From NAK82 sp049969215 (lineage in GTDB: Bacteria > Chloroflexota > Anaerolineae > 4572-78 > NAK82), in assembly GCA_049969215.1 (NCBI GenBank), contig JBMFPH010000007.1:1-37066 (forward strand): a DNA stretch of 37,066 nt. The letters are read 5' to 3'. The notes beneath the pieces were generated by a model. It did not search any database and was not told the DNA's origin. It saw only the letters and a program-made list of their open reading frames with translations. Positions 16,750 through 24,564 of this stretch are shown here, in pieces; the stretch's first letter is position 1, and each line of letters begins with the position of its first letter. Made by a program: the position numbers and the translations under genes.

Positions 16750-17457
16750 ATGCTGCTGGAAGTTGAGAACCTGTCCGTCTATTATGACAGTATCCAGGCC
16801 CTGAAGGGTATCTCGTTGCAGGTAGATGGTGGTGAGCTGGTGACCATCGTTGGATCCAACGGAGCCGGCAAGACCACCACCCTGCTCACCATCTCGGGTA
16901 TTCTCCGGCCACGTCGCGGCACAGTGCGCTTTCAAGGACAAGACATCACCCGCCTCGCGCCCCATGAGATCGTGCGACGTGGTATCTCACATTGCCCGGA
17001 AGGGCGCCAGATCTTCACCGGGCTGACGGTACTGGAGAACCTGGTCATGGGCGCTTATCATCGTCAGGATCGCGATCAAGTGGCGCGTGATCTGGCGTGG
17101 GTGCAGGAGCTTTTTCCCATCCTGGCCGCGCGACGGCGACAGCTGGCCGGCACCCTTTCCGGGGGAGAGCAGCAGATGTTGGCCATCGCGCGCGCTCTGA
17201 TGAGCCGTCCCAAGGTCCTGTTGTTGGACGAACCGTCGCTGGGACTGGCACCTATGCTGGTGAATACCATTTTCGAGGTGATTCAGCAGCTGCGTGCACA
17301 GGGGGTCACCATTCTGTTGGTGGAGCAAAACGCCTATCAAGCGCTGCGTGTCGCCGACCGTGCCTATGTACTAGAGACTGGTGTCATCAAGCTGTCCGGG
17401 CCGGCGCAGGAACTGGCACGCAATGAGGAAGTGAAAAAGGCCTATCTGGGAGGCTAA
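16750..17457 (+). CDS. livF: HAAT-type ABC transporter ATP-binding protein (LivF)
   Basis: About 235 residues. Walker A is GSNGAGKTT, the signature LSGGEQQMLAIARAL, Walker B LLLLDEPSLGL, and the switch VEQNAYQAL is typical of LivF (VEQN). The start is put at ATG 16750, with AAAGGG about 11 bases upstream; GTG at 16738 is in frame but overlaps that ribosome site. It pairs with LivG as the second ATPase of the importer. The livH GTG follows the stop after 6 bases. Confidence 0.93.
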   Translation: MLLEVENLSVYYDSIQALKGISLQVDGGELVTIVGSNGAGKTTTLLTISGILRPRRGTVRFQGQDITRLAPHEIVRRGISHCPEGRQIFTGLTVLENLVMGAYHRQDRDQVARDLAWVQELFPILAARRRQLAGTLSGGEQQMLAIARALMSRPKVLLLDEPSLGLAPMLVNTIFEVIQQLRAQGVTILLVEQNAYQALRVADRAYVLETGVIKLSGPAQELARNEEVKKAYLGG

Positions 17458-17463
17458 AAACCA

Positions 17464-18363
17464 GTGTTCTCTTTGCCTTACGTTGCTCAGCAGGTTGTCA
17501 ACGGTCTCACTCTGGGCAGCATCTATGCCTTGGTAGCTATCGGTCTGACCATCGTTTATGGCATTCTACGGCTCATCAACTTCGCCCATGGTGATCTGCT
17601 GATGGTGGGTGCTTACCTGGCGTTGGCAGTGCTGCTGAATACTGCCTTGCCGTTGGGAGCCGCTGTACTGTTGCCGATGATTGTGGTGGGCGGCGTCGGT
17701 GTGCTGGTGGAGCGGCTGGCTTATCGACCGTTGCGTGGTGCACCGGAAGTGGCGATGCTGATCACCAGCCTGGCAGTGAGCAGTGTTATCCAAAACGGCA
17801 CAATCATGACGCTTAGTGCCCAGCCACGTGCCTTCCGTCTGCCCCAGGAGTTAATTGCCCAGCACCAAGTGGGTGTTGTGAGCTTCAGCACTCTGGATGC
17901 CCTCAGTGTGGCACTGGCAGTGGGGCTGATGGCGCTTCTGACTTTGTTTGTCACACGCACGCGCGTGGGCATCGCGATGCGTGCATGTGCTGAGAACTTG
18001 CGCGCCGCGCGCCTGATGGGCATCAATATCAATCAAGTGATCGCCTATGCCTTTGCTATCGGCTCGGCGCTGGCAGCCGCAGCCGGCTTTATGTGGGCCG
18101 GGCGTTTCGGTTCGATCGAACCTTTCATGGGATTTCTGCCCGGTCTGAAGGCATTCGTGGCCGCGGTGATCGGTGGTATCGGCAGTATTCCAGGGGCTAT
18201 GCTCGGCGGCTATCTATTGGGTTTCGCCGAGATCTTCTTCGTGGGCTTCCTCCCGCCGGAGCTCTCCGGTTACCGAGATGCTTTCGTATTTGCCTTATTG
18301 TTATTAGTGTTGCTGGTACGCCCGCGCGGTTTGTTGGCCACTGGCGTCGAGAGGGAGGGCTGA
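17464..18363 (+). CDS. livH: HAAT-type ABC transporter permease (LivH)
   Basis: A 299-residue, very hydrophobic protein with about eight predicted membrane helices and the LivH pattern: NGLTLGSIYALVAIGLTIVYG near the N-terminus and the conserved INFAHGDLLMVGAYLA. The coupling region with RACAENLRAARLMGIN and the end GAMLGGYLLGFAE also match. GTG at 17464 follows GGGAGG. It forms the inner-membrane channel with LivM. Confidence 0.94.
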   Translation: MFSLPYVAQQVVNGLTLGSIYALVAIGLTIVYGILRLINFAHGDLLMVGAYLALAVLLNTALPLGAAVLLPMIVVGGVGVLVERLAYRPLRGAPEVAMLITSLAVSSVIQNGTIMTLSAQPRAFRLPQELIAQHQVGVVSFSTLDALSVALAVGLMALLTLFVTRTRVGIAMRACAENLRAARLMGININQVIAYAFAIGSALAAAAGFMWAGRFGSIEPFMGFLPGLKAFVAAVIGGIGSIPGAMLGGYLLGFAEIFFVGFLPPELSGYRDAFVFALLLLVLLVRPRGLLATGVEREG

Positions 18364-18369
18364 GCCGCT

Positions 18370-19398
18370 ATGAACAAGAACACATTGTTCTATCTGGCTC
18401 TGCTAACCGGGCTGTTGTTCCTGGCACAATCGTTGCTGAACGATTACTATCAGCGGGTGCTGGCCGTTGTCTTTATCAATATCATCCTCACGGTTAGTTT
18501 GAACCTGACCAACGGTTTTGTAGGGGACTTCTCGTTGGGACATGCCGCCTTCATGTCCATCGGCGCTTACCTGTCCGCGGTTCTTACTCTGCCGCCAGCT
18601 TCCAAGGCAGGTTTGATGCCGGAGTTACCGGCATGGCTAGGCCAGCTGGAAGTACCATTTCTGGCCGCGACCATCCTGGGAGGGTTGCTGGCTGCACTGG
18701 TGGCAGCTGTAGTGGGCATCCCGGTACTGCGCCTGCGCGGACACTACCTGGCTGTCGCCACATTGGGCCTTATGGTGATCGTGCGTGTGGTGGCGATCAA
18801 CTGGACGGCCGTCACCCGAGGCGCCAAGGGGATTAACGGTCTACCTGCTTTTACCAACTTGTGGTGGGTGTTCGGATGGGCCGTGGTGACCGTCTATGTT
18901 ATCTGGCGGCTGGTGAACTCACCTTACGGGCGGGCGATGATCGCGATTCGTGAAGATGCCACTGCCGCGGCAGCGCGTGGTGTGGATGTGACCGCCCATC
19001 GTATGCTGGCATTCTGCGTGGGAGCTTTCTTCGCTGGCATTGCTGGTGCGCTGTGGGGTCATCTAATCACAGCAATCACTCCTCATTCATTCTCGTTTCT
19101 AATCACCTTCAACGTGGTGGTGATGTTGGTTGTGGGAGGGATGGGTTCCATCAGCGGCTCGATTTTGGGTGCAACGGTGATGACGCTGGTGCCTGAGCTC
19201 CTGCGTCGAGTGGAGACCAGTTTGTCTCTGGGCGGTCACCCGCTTTATGGACTTAGTCAGATTATTATCGCTGTGACTATTACCCTGGTGATGATCTTTC
19301 GTCGTCAGGGGCTCTTGGGAGGTCGTGAGGTGCGGCTACCGCGCCTTTTCGATCGAGGACGCGTGGTGACTCGGGCCAAGATCGAGACAACCGGATAA
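18370..19398 (+). CDS. livM: HAAT-type ABC transporter permease (LivM)
   Basis: A 342-residue membrane protein with about nine hydrophobic segments. LivM hallmarks are visible: NGFVGDFSLGHAAFMSIGAY (family GxxSLGHAAFFGIGAY), RLRGHYLAVATLG, the coupling helix RGVDVTAHRMLAFCVGA, and GGMGSISGSILGA. The ATG at 18370 is preceded by GGGAGGG. It ends 104 bases before the binding-protein start at 19503. Confidence 0.94.
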   Translation: MNKNTLFYLALLTGLLFLAQSLLNDYYQRVLAVVFINIILTVSLNLTNGFVGDFSLGHAAFMSIGAYLSAVLTLPPASKAGLMPELPAWLGQLEVPFLAATILGGLLAALVAAVVGIPVLRLRGHYLAVATLGLMVIVRVVAINWTAVTRGAKGINGLPAFTNLWWVFGWAVVTVYVIWRLVNSPYGRAMIAIREDATAAAARGVDVTAHRMLAFCVGAFFAGIAGALWGHLITAITPHSFSFLITFNVVVMLVVGGMGSISGSILGATVMTLVPELLRRVETSLSLGGHPLYGLSQIIIAVTITLVMIFRRQGLLGGREVRLPRLFDRGRVVTRAKIETTG

Positions 19399-19502
19399 GG
19401 ACACTGAGGAAAGGAGGGATGCCAGGGATATCATTGATCCGATGCCTATTACTGTTCCGTCGGTTTTCAGCTCGTTATTCTCAAGAGAAGGAGGAGACAG
19501 CT

Positions 19503-20654
19503 ATGAGACGCGTGTTTAGCATCGCATTATTGATATGCTTGTTGTTCAGCTTGGCACCCTTTGGTCAGGCGCTGGCCGCTGAGCCGATCAAGATTGGTGG
19601 GATGTACAATGTGACGGGGGGCATGTCCTCGATTGATGCGCCGGGGTTGAACGGGATGAAGTTGGCGGCGAAGCAGATCAACGAGGCGGGTGGTCTGCTG
19701 GGGCGACCAGTGGAAGTTGTCGCCATTGACGGCAAGACAGACCAGACGGCGGTGGCCAACGCCGTGTCGGAGATGATCAACGTGCACAAGGTGGTGGCAA
19801 TCGGAGGATTGAACGACTCCACCTATGCATTGGCAGCTGGCCCGATTGCCCAGGCGGCAGGCATCCCGTTTGTCACCGCAGGAGCAACCTTGCCAACCTT
19901 GCCGGAGCAGATCGGCGACTACTTCTTCATGACCCCGTTTGGAGACAACGTGCAGGCATATGCGGTAGCCGAGTTCGCTGTGAAGGATCTGGGCGCTAAG
20001 ACAGCCTGGCTGCTGGTCGATCAGGCATATGACTTCACCACGGCATTGGCAGCTTTCTTCAAGGAGCGTTTCACCGCGCTGGGCGGCGAGATCGTGCTGG
20101 AGGACAAGTATCAGTCGGGTGACACCGACTTCTCGGCGCAGATCGCCCGCCTGAAGGCGCTCTCGCCGCAGCCAGATGTCCTGTTCGTCTCGGCCATCCC
20201 CAACGAGGCAGGCATCACCACCAAGCAAATCCGTGAGGCAGGGTTGAAGCAACCCATCCTCTCAGGCGATGGGTTTGACACGCCGCTGATCGGCGAGGTG
20301 GCCGGAGAGAACGCGGATGACGTCTACTACTCGACACACGCCTCACTGGACAACCCAGACCCCAAGGTGCAGAACTTCGTCAAGGCCTACAAAGAGGAAT
20401 ATGGAGTGGCCCCAGAGAATGCCTTTGCTGCATTGGGCTACGATATGATGATGCAGATCGCCGACGCCATCAAGCGCGCCGGTTCGACCGATCCCAAGGC
20501 GATCCGGGATGCATTGGCGGAGACAAAGGACTTCCAAGGCGTGACAGGCGTCATCAGCTATGAGCCCGGCAAGCGGGTGCCCAGCAAATCGGTCACCATC
20601 ATCCGCGTGCAGGATGGCGTCTACTCCTTCGTCAAGGAGATCATACCGCAATAA
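19503..20654 (+). CDS. livK: HAAT-type ABC transporter substrate-binding protein
   Basis: A 383-residue exported protein. The N-terminus is a standard signal peptide (two Arg, hydrophobic core, cleavage near ALA-AEP) with no lipobox cysteine. The mature part is a type 1 periplasmic binding fold starting IKIGGMYN, with GMKLAAKQINEAGG and the family's VVAIDGKTDQTAVANAV segment. HAAT binding proteins carry amino acids, amides, urea or related compounds; the ligand cannot be read from sequence. AAGGAGGAG lies at 19488-19496. An upstream in-frame ATG at 19419 is rejected because its AGGAGG is only 1 base away. Confidence 0.92.
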   Translation: MRRVFSIALLICLLFSLAPFGQALAAEPIKIGGMYNVTGGMSSIDAPGLNGMKLAAKQINEAGGLLGRPVEVVAIDGKTDQTAVANAVSEMINVHKVVAIGGLNDSTYALAAGPIAQAAGIPFVTAGATLPTLPEQIGDYFFMTPFGDNVQAYAVAEFAVKDLGAKTAWLLVDQAYDFTTALAAFFKERFTALGGEIVLEDKYQSGDTDFSAQIARLKALSPQPDVLFVSAIPNEAGITTKQIREAGLKQPILSGDGFDTPLIGEVAGENADDVYYSTHASLDNPDPKVQNFVKAYKEEYGVAPENAFAALGYDMMMQIADAIKRAGSTDPKAIRDALAETKDFQGVTGVISYEPGKRVPSKSVTIIRVQDGVYSFVKEIIPQ

Positions 20655-20695
20655 GACGTGAACTCAGGCGTGAGAGCACTAGACTGAGGCGTTTG

Positions 20696-20725
20696 GCGAT
20701 CAGCGGCCGCACAGCCGCTGATCGC
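20696..20725 (+). terminator. Stable 12-bp hairpin after the binding-protein gene
   Basis: GCGATCAGCGGC, a 6-base loop and GCCGCTGATCGC pair perfectly. No T-tract follows, so it may protect the 3' end of the abundant binding-protein mRNA or give partial termination before the creatininase gene rather than act as a full terminator. Confidence 0.55.
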
Positions 20726-20759
20726 ACCATTTCTGATCCATATCGCAGAGGAGCAGCAT

Positions 20760-21515
20760 ATGCCAGTCTATCAAGCAGAAGAGCTAAATGGTCACAAATA
20801 CAAAATGCATAAGTTCACCAAAGCGATGTTCAACGTGGGTTCGCTGGAGAATCACGGCGATCACTTACCCTTCGGCACGGACTGTCTTGTTAGCTACCTG
20901 TTGGCTAAAGAAGTAGCCGATCATTTTGACGACATCCTGTTGCTGCCACCTCTCTATTATGGGATGAGCGAGCACTACAAGGACTTTTCCTTCACCGTCT
21001 CATTGCGCTATGAGACGATGACCGAGTTGCTGCGTGACATCCTGTTATCATTGCGTCGCGAGGGCATCTATCGCGTGTTCATCTTCAACGGCCACGATGG
21101 CAATAGCGCTCCTATCGAGATCGCAGCACGCAGCGTGAAGGTAGCATATCCGGAGATGAAGATCGCGGTGCAGGATGCCTGGTGGATCACAGCAGGTCAG
21201 TTGCTCCCGCCCGGCACTTTTGAAGTGTGGAATGGGCTTGGCCATGCCGGTGAGGGAGAGACGAGCATCGCACTCGAGCTCTTCCCGCACTTGGTGGAGA
21301 TGGAATATGCCCGCGGTGTGGTGCCCAAGTTGCCTCCTCACGCGGATTTGAAGTGGAAGTTCAGCGAGCTGACCAATACCGGCGCGACTGGGGATCCCAG
21401 CAAAGGCACTAAGGAAAAAGGCGCCGCAATGCGCAAGGCGCTGGTGGACGCCGTGGTGGAGTTTATCCGCTATTTGGACAGCATTGACTGGGAGTATCAG
21501 CAGTTTAGGACGTAG
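20760..21515 (+). CDS. Creatininase-family amidohydrolase
   Basis: A 251-residue protein with the family's metal-binding pattern intact: E30, H32, H35 and D41 in VGSLENHGDHLPFGTD (family GSxEQHGPHLPxGTD), FNGHDGN (H112) and HAGEGETS (H162, E165, E167). Family members hydrolyse cyclic or linear amides with two metal ions; known members act on creatinine, on formylated pyrimidines (ArfB), and on 3-dehydro-scyllo-inosose (IolN). The substrate here is unknown. Its place right after an HAAT importer suggests it acts on an imported amide. GAGGAG precedes the ATG. Confidence 0.9.
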   Translation: MPVYQAEELNGHKYKMHKFTKAMFNVGSLENHGDHLPFGTDCLVSYLLAKEVADHFDDILLLPPLYYGMSEHYKDFSFTVSLRYETMTELLRDILLSLRREGIYRVFIFNGHDGNSAPIEIAARSVKVAYPEMKIAVQDAWWITAGQLLPPGTFEVWNGLGHAGEGETSIALELFPHLVEMEYARGVVPKLPPHADLKWKFSELTNTGATGDPSKGTKEKGAAMRKALVDAVVEFIRYLDSIDWEYQQFRT

Positions 21516-21528
21516 ATTCCTCAAGAAA

Positions 21529-21572
21529 ATATCAGACCCTGAGAATCGCACGTGATTTTCAGGGTCTGATAT
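21529..21572. terminator. Bidirectional hairpin between creatininase and rplI
   Basis: A 19-bp arm pair (21529-21547 with 21554-21572, one G-T pair) around a 6-base loop lies between two convergent genes. T content after the stem is modest on both strands (on the minus strand ATTTTC follows), so termination is likely but not certain. Confidence 0.7.
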
Positions 21573-21601
21573 CCCAGCTAAGCAAGATACACCGGGCTTC
21601 T

Positions 21602-22084
21602 TTATGAGGAGAGGTTCTGCGCTGCGTCTGGCGCGGCGGTCTCCTCAGGCTCAATCACCACATTGACCCGGGCCACTACATTGGTCATCAAGTGTATCTC
21701 TACCTCATGCTGACCCAGCTGGCGCAAAGGCTGGGTGATGATCTTACGTCGATCGATCTCGCGTCCGATCCGTTCTTGCAGTGCAGTTGCCAGATCGCCG
21801 GTAGTAATTGAACCATATAACTTCCCCTTCTCGCCTGCGCGTGCACGGAAAGTGAGCGTCAAACCATCCAGCCGACGTGCCAACTCCTGAGCATCGCTCA
21901 GCTGCCGTTGTCGCTTGCGTTCCGCTGCCTGGCGCAACGTTTCTATTCCTTTGAGGGAGCCTTCGGTCACGCTTCGCGCCAGCTTGCGAGGTATCAAGAA
22001 ATTGCGTGCGTAGCCATCTGCCACCGAGACAATACTACCGGCGTGGCCTAAGTTCTCCACATCCTCCAACAACAGTACTTTCAC
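21602..22084 (-). CDS. rplI: 50S ribosomal protein L9
   Basis: A 160-residue protein with the L9 N-terminal rRNA-binding signature (MKVLLLEDVENLGHAGSIV, then DGYARNFLIPRKLA), the long connecting helix with charged residues, and the C-terminal domain GKLYGSITTGDLA. The GTG at 22084 fits the canonical MKVxLLEDV start; an in-frame GTG at 22108 would add eight basic residues and is less likely. L9 binds 23S rRNA near the L1 stalk. It stands alone and convergent with the creatininase gene, not in the usual rpsF-ssb-rpsR operon. Confidence 0.95.
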   Translation of the reverse strand: MKVLLLEDVENLGHAGSIVSVADGYARNFLIPRKLARSVTEGSLKGIETLRQAAERKRQRQLSDAQELARRLDGLTLTFRARAGEKGKLYGSITTGDLATALQERIGREIDRRKIITQPLRQLGQHEVEIHLMTNVVARVNVVIEPEETAAPDAAQNLSS

Positions 22085-22140
22085 CGTGCGTTTGCCTCGC
22101 TTTCTCACAAGGTGTCCCCAAAGTGTGAGGTTCTATTTAC

Positions 22141-22169
22141 ATGCTATCCATAATTTGTTCGTTCGGCAA
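22141..22169 (-). promoter_or_regulatory. Possible promoter of rplI
   Basis: Minus strand: TTGCCG (22169-22164), 17 bases, TAGCAT (22146-22141). Each box matches consensus at four of six positions. No stronger candidate lies closer to the gene. Confidence 0.3.
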
Positions 22170-22301
22170 GATCAGCACAGCTTGCAACGTGCCGAAGAAG
22201 GTGGAACTAAGCCGTCCCGTTGGACGTCCACAAGGTATGAAATCCTCTCGGCGACTGCTCGCCCATCCAAGACCTGACTTTTGGAGATGGGTTCTCCTTC
22301 G

Positions 22302-22310
22302 TGTTATAAT
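22302..22310 (+). promoter_or_regulatory. Extended -10 promoter of the lipoprotein-protease operon
   Basis: TGTTATAAT (TG-N-TATAAT) lies 38 bases before the first lipoprotein start at 22349. The -35 position (TTGGAG, 22281-22286) matches at only three bases, as expected for an extended -10 promoter. Confidence 0.6.
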
Positions 22311-22348
22311 GGGAAATAGCTCTCATCATGATCGAAAGGAATGAGCCG

Positions 22349-23080
22349 GTGTCTTCTAACAGGAAACTTTTCATCTTGTTACTGGTTATGGTTGCGCTTC
22401 TAGTTGCCGGTGCAGGGTGCGTGTTGACCGACACGTTATCCCGCCGTTTGGGACGTCAGGCACGTACACCCGTGGCCCAGATTTCGCGTACTCCCAGACC
22501 AACATTTACCCCGACCCCACCGTGGACACCGACACCAACCGACACACCTACACCGACGATGACGTCTACACCCACAGCTACCCCAATCCCGACCGACACA
22601 CCGATTCCGACGGATACGCCTACGCCAGAGCCTACGAACACACCCAGACCGCGGCCAAAGCCACCCACAGACACACCGGCACCGCCACCCACGCCAGAAT
22701 ATCCCTTCGCGGTGATCGAGATCAGTCCGCCTGAATTTACCCGTACTACCAACCCAATGATCGTGGTGTATGTCGCCATCACGGATCAGAATAACACACC
22801 TTTGGGCGGCTACAAGGTGGTCGGTGACAGCGCTCAATCGCCCTTTAATTCGCATGTCGAATCGCCACCCTCTTGCTACGATTGGTGCGCTACCAGTGGT
22901 AAGGGAGGATATGTCAAAGCTGCCAATGTGAAGTTCGAGCCCGGCCCCTTTATTGATGGCACGTGGAATATCTATCTGGTCGACGGTGCCGGACAGCAAG
23001 TATCACCGGTTGTGCCACTCACCTATAGCACAGATCCCAATGCCTGGCGCTGGGATTTCGTGTTCTTCAAGCTGAGATAG
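22349..23080 (+). CDS. Thr-Pro-stalked lipoprotein, copy 1
   Basis: A 243-residue exported protein. Signal: basic N-terminus, hydrophobic core and Cys24 (AGAGC), giving a lipid anchor. Residues 48-116 are a TP-rich stalk of TPTPTxTPT-like units. The C-terminal domain (about 118-243) is beta-rich with no recognised family; it has a close Cys pair (CYDWC). GTG at 22349 is chosen because AAAGGA lies 8 bases upstream; ATG at 22328 is in frame but lacks a ribosome site. It is the first of three neighbouring paralogues sharing the same layout. Confidence 0.85.
   Translation: MSSNRKLFILLLVMVALLVAGAGCVLTDTLSRRLGRQARTPVAQISRTPRPTFTPTPPWTPTPTDTPTPTMTSTPTATPIPTDTPIPTDTPTPEPTNTPRPRPKPPTDTPAPPPTPEYPFAVIEISPPEFTRTTNPMIVVYVAITDQNNTPLGGYKVVGDSAQSPFNSHVESPPSCYDWCATSGKGGYVKAANVKFEPGPFIDGTWNIYLVDGAGQQVSPVVPLTYSTDPNAWRWDFVFFKLR
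22490..22696 (+). repeat. TP-rich stalk coding repeat, lipoprotein 1
   Basis: Degenerate tandem six-base units of the form ACNCCN encode Thr-Pro repeats. Imperfect repetition at DNA level makes this tract prone to length change by slippage or recombination with the two related tracts downstream. Confidence 0.75.
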
Positions 23081-23093
23081 TGCCCAACAGAAT

Positions 23094-23804
23094 ATGACGA
23101 CAAGACGCAGTTTGATCCCCTGGTTTCTTCTGTTCGTGATGGTGGGCAGCCTGGGATGTTCTGTGGGAACATTGATAGTACGTGCACCCACGCCTACGCG
23201 TCAGCCGACACGTACACCACGACCAACGTTTACCTTTACGCCTAATTGGACACCGACGCGAGTGCCTACGCTGACACCGACATCCACCCAGACGCCCACT
23301 GAGACACCGATTCCCACGGAGACCGCTACGCCTACACCTACATCGGAGGAGATTGTTGAGCCAGCTGAGCCTCCGCCGCCAAAGGATACACCCACCCCTG
23401 AACCGCCTACGGCGACACCTACGCCTCCGTATCCCTTTACCACCGAGGTTTTCATTTTCGACACGCAGGGCGCCTTGGAGACGCGAGTGACAGCTTATGT
23501 GGTCGAGGTATTTGACGCCAGCAGCGGCCATTTTAAGGATCTGTGGGATTACCAAATCGTGCTGATCGACCCAATGGGTGGTGAGCATTTGAGCAATCTG
23601 TCCGGCGGCAAGAATCACACGGTAGGTCCCGGCCTGGGTAACGACCGCTGGTTCAACACCGAGGTCAAGTTCTCTCCCTATACCCCTGGCCACTATAAAG
23701 CCTGGTTGGTCAAGGATGGGATACAACAATCGCAGGTGGTCGAGTTTGATATGTCGCCTTCCCCTACACAGTATGTGCATATCGACTTTCTGCTGAAACA
23801 CTGA
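23094..23804 (+). CDS. Thr-Pro-stalked lipoprotein, copy 2
   Basis: A 236-residue paralogue of the gene upstream. It has a lipoprotein signal with Cys22 (GSLGC), a stalk at residues 32-112 rich in TPT with acidic and Pro-Pro stretches, and a beta-rich C-terminal domain (about 115-236). The C-terminal domain differs in sequence from copies 1 and 3 apart from general beta-sandwich character, so the stalk and anchor are more conserved than the head. It starts 13 bases after copy 1 with no strong ribosome site, suggesting coupling. Confidence 0.83.
   Translation: MTTRRSLIPWFLLFVMVGSLGCSVGTLIVRAPTPTRQPTRTPRPTFTFTPNWTPTRVPTLTPTSTQTPTETPIPTETATPTPTSEEIVEPAEPPPPKDTPTPEPPTATPTPPYPFTTEVFIFDTQGALETRVTAYVVEVFDASSGHFKDLWDYQIVLIDPMGGEHLSNLSGGKNHTVGPGLGNDRWFNTEVKFSPYTPGHYKAWLVKDGIQQSQVVEFDMSPSPTQYVHIDFLLKH
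23187..23429 (+). repeat. TP-rich stalk coding repeat, lipoprotein 2
   Basis: Same type of degenerate ACNCCN repeat as in the first lipoprotein gene, here with more Glu codons mixed in. Confidence 0.7.
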
Positions 23805-23835
23805 AGTACTTCACGAGGAGTCACGCAGAACTGAG

Positions 23836-24564
23836 ATGAGAGCAAAGAAGAACTTCTTCCTGCTGTTGGTCGTTCTATTGATGGTGGGGGTATTGGGATG
23901 TGCAATGACCGATCGACTTGCCGGGCGACGCAGCACGCGTTCCGTCTCAGTGGCACGACAGGTAGCTACGCGCACACCACTGCCCACCTTTACACCAACA
24001 TCTCCCGCTACGCCTACCCCATTCCCTACCCTGACGCCTACGAACACGCCTACTCCAACGCCGACGCTTACTCCGACGCCGACCGATACGCCCACCCCCA
24101 CCAACACGCCGCGACCAAGGCCCAGACCAACTGAGCCACCACCTGAGGCACAAGCTCCTCCATCTCAGCCCACGCCCGAGTATCAATTCTCACCAGAACC
24201 ATGGGAAGGGCAATGGAATGGGGGATTAGCGCAAATCCGTGGCAAGATCCGCGATCGCAATGGGCAACCCGTCAACGGTTACTTCGTGCAGGCTCGTTGT
24301 GGGGGCACTGTATTGGCGTCGAACCCATCCGGCATCAACCTCTATGCTCCTGAGAAACCGTATGAACCCGGTGCCTACGACATGATCCTTAGCTCGCCAT
24401 TGGATCCCAACTCAATGTGTCGGTGGGAGGTGCGCGTGGTGCAAGCTTCCAGCTACGAAGAAGCCAAGAATCCAGGGGCGCCTTCTCTCTCTCCAGTGGG
24501 ATACTGTGATCTGAGCTGGGACGAAATGTCCATCTGCTTCGCCAACTGGCGCAAGAACTGGTGA
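23836..24564 (+). CDS. Thr-Pro-stalked lipoprotein, copy 3
   Basis: A 242-residue third paralogue: lipoprotein signal with Cys22 (VLGC), TP stalk at residues 47-114 (the most regular of the three), and a C-terminal domain of about 125 residues. The head has four Cys and the phrase GKIRDRNGQPVNGYFV, similar to Ig-like or carboxypeptidase-regulatory-like folds, but no family is assigned. Its stop overlaps the GTG of the metalloprotease gene (GTGA at 24561-24564). The lipid anchor plus stalk would hold the head away from the cell surface. Confidence 0.85.
   Translation: MRAKKNFFLLLVVLLMVGVLGCAMTDRLAGRRSTRSVSVARQVATRTPLPTFTPTSPATPTPFPTLTPTNTPTPTPTLTPTPTDTPTPTNTPRPRPRPTEPPPEAQAPPSQPTPEYQFSPEPWEGQWNGGLAQIRGKIRDRNGQPVNGYFVQARCGGTVLASNPSGINLYAPEKPYEPGAYDMILSSPLDPNSMCRWEVRVVQASSYEEAKNPGAPSLSPVGYCDLSWDEMSICFANWRKNW
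23974..24177 (+). repeat. TP-rich stalk coding repeat, lipoprotein 3
   Basis: Third tract of degenerate ACNCCN units, in the same relative place of the third paralogue. Confidence 0.72.

Noticed and set aside
19419..19502. Longer start of the binding protein at ATG 19419
   Set aside because: AGGAGG is only one base from that ATG, and the extension would put sequence ahead of a normal signal peptide.
19527..20252. 241-residue minus-strand frame opposite the binding-protein gene
   Set aside because: Shadow frame rich in His/Cys/Arg with no domain; the sense gene is clear.
22456..24107. Minus-strand open frames rich in Gly-Val repeats opposite the lipoprotein stalks
   Set aside because: They are antisense shadows of the Thr-Pro repeat (ACNCCN read backwards gives Gly-Val codons) and have no ribosome sites or family features.
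22490..24177. Possible CRISPR-like or minisatellite array
   Set aside because: Repeat units are six bases, degenerate and in frame with clear protein stalks; there are no unique spacers.
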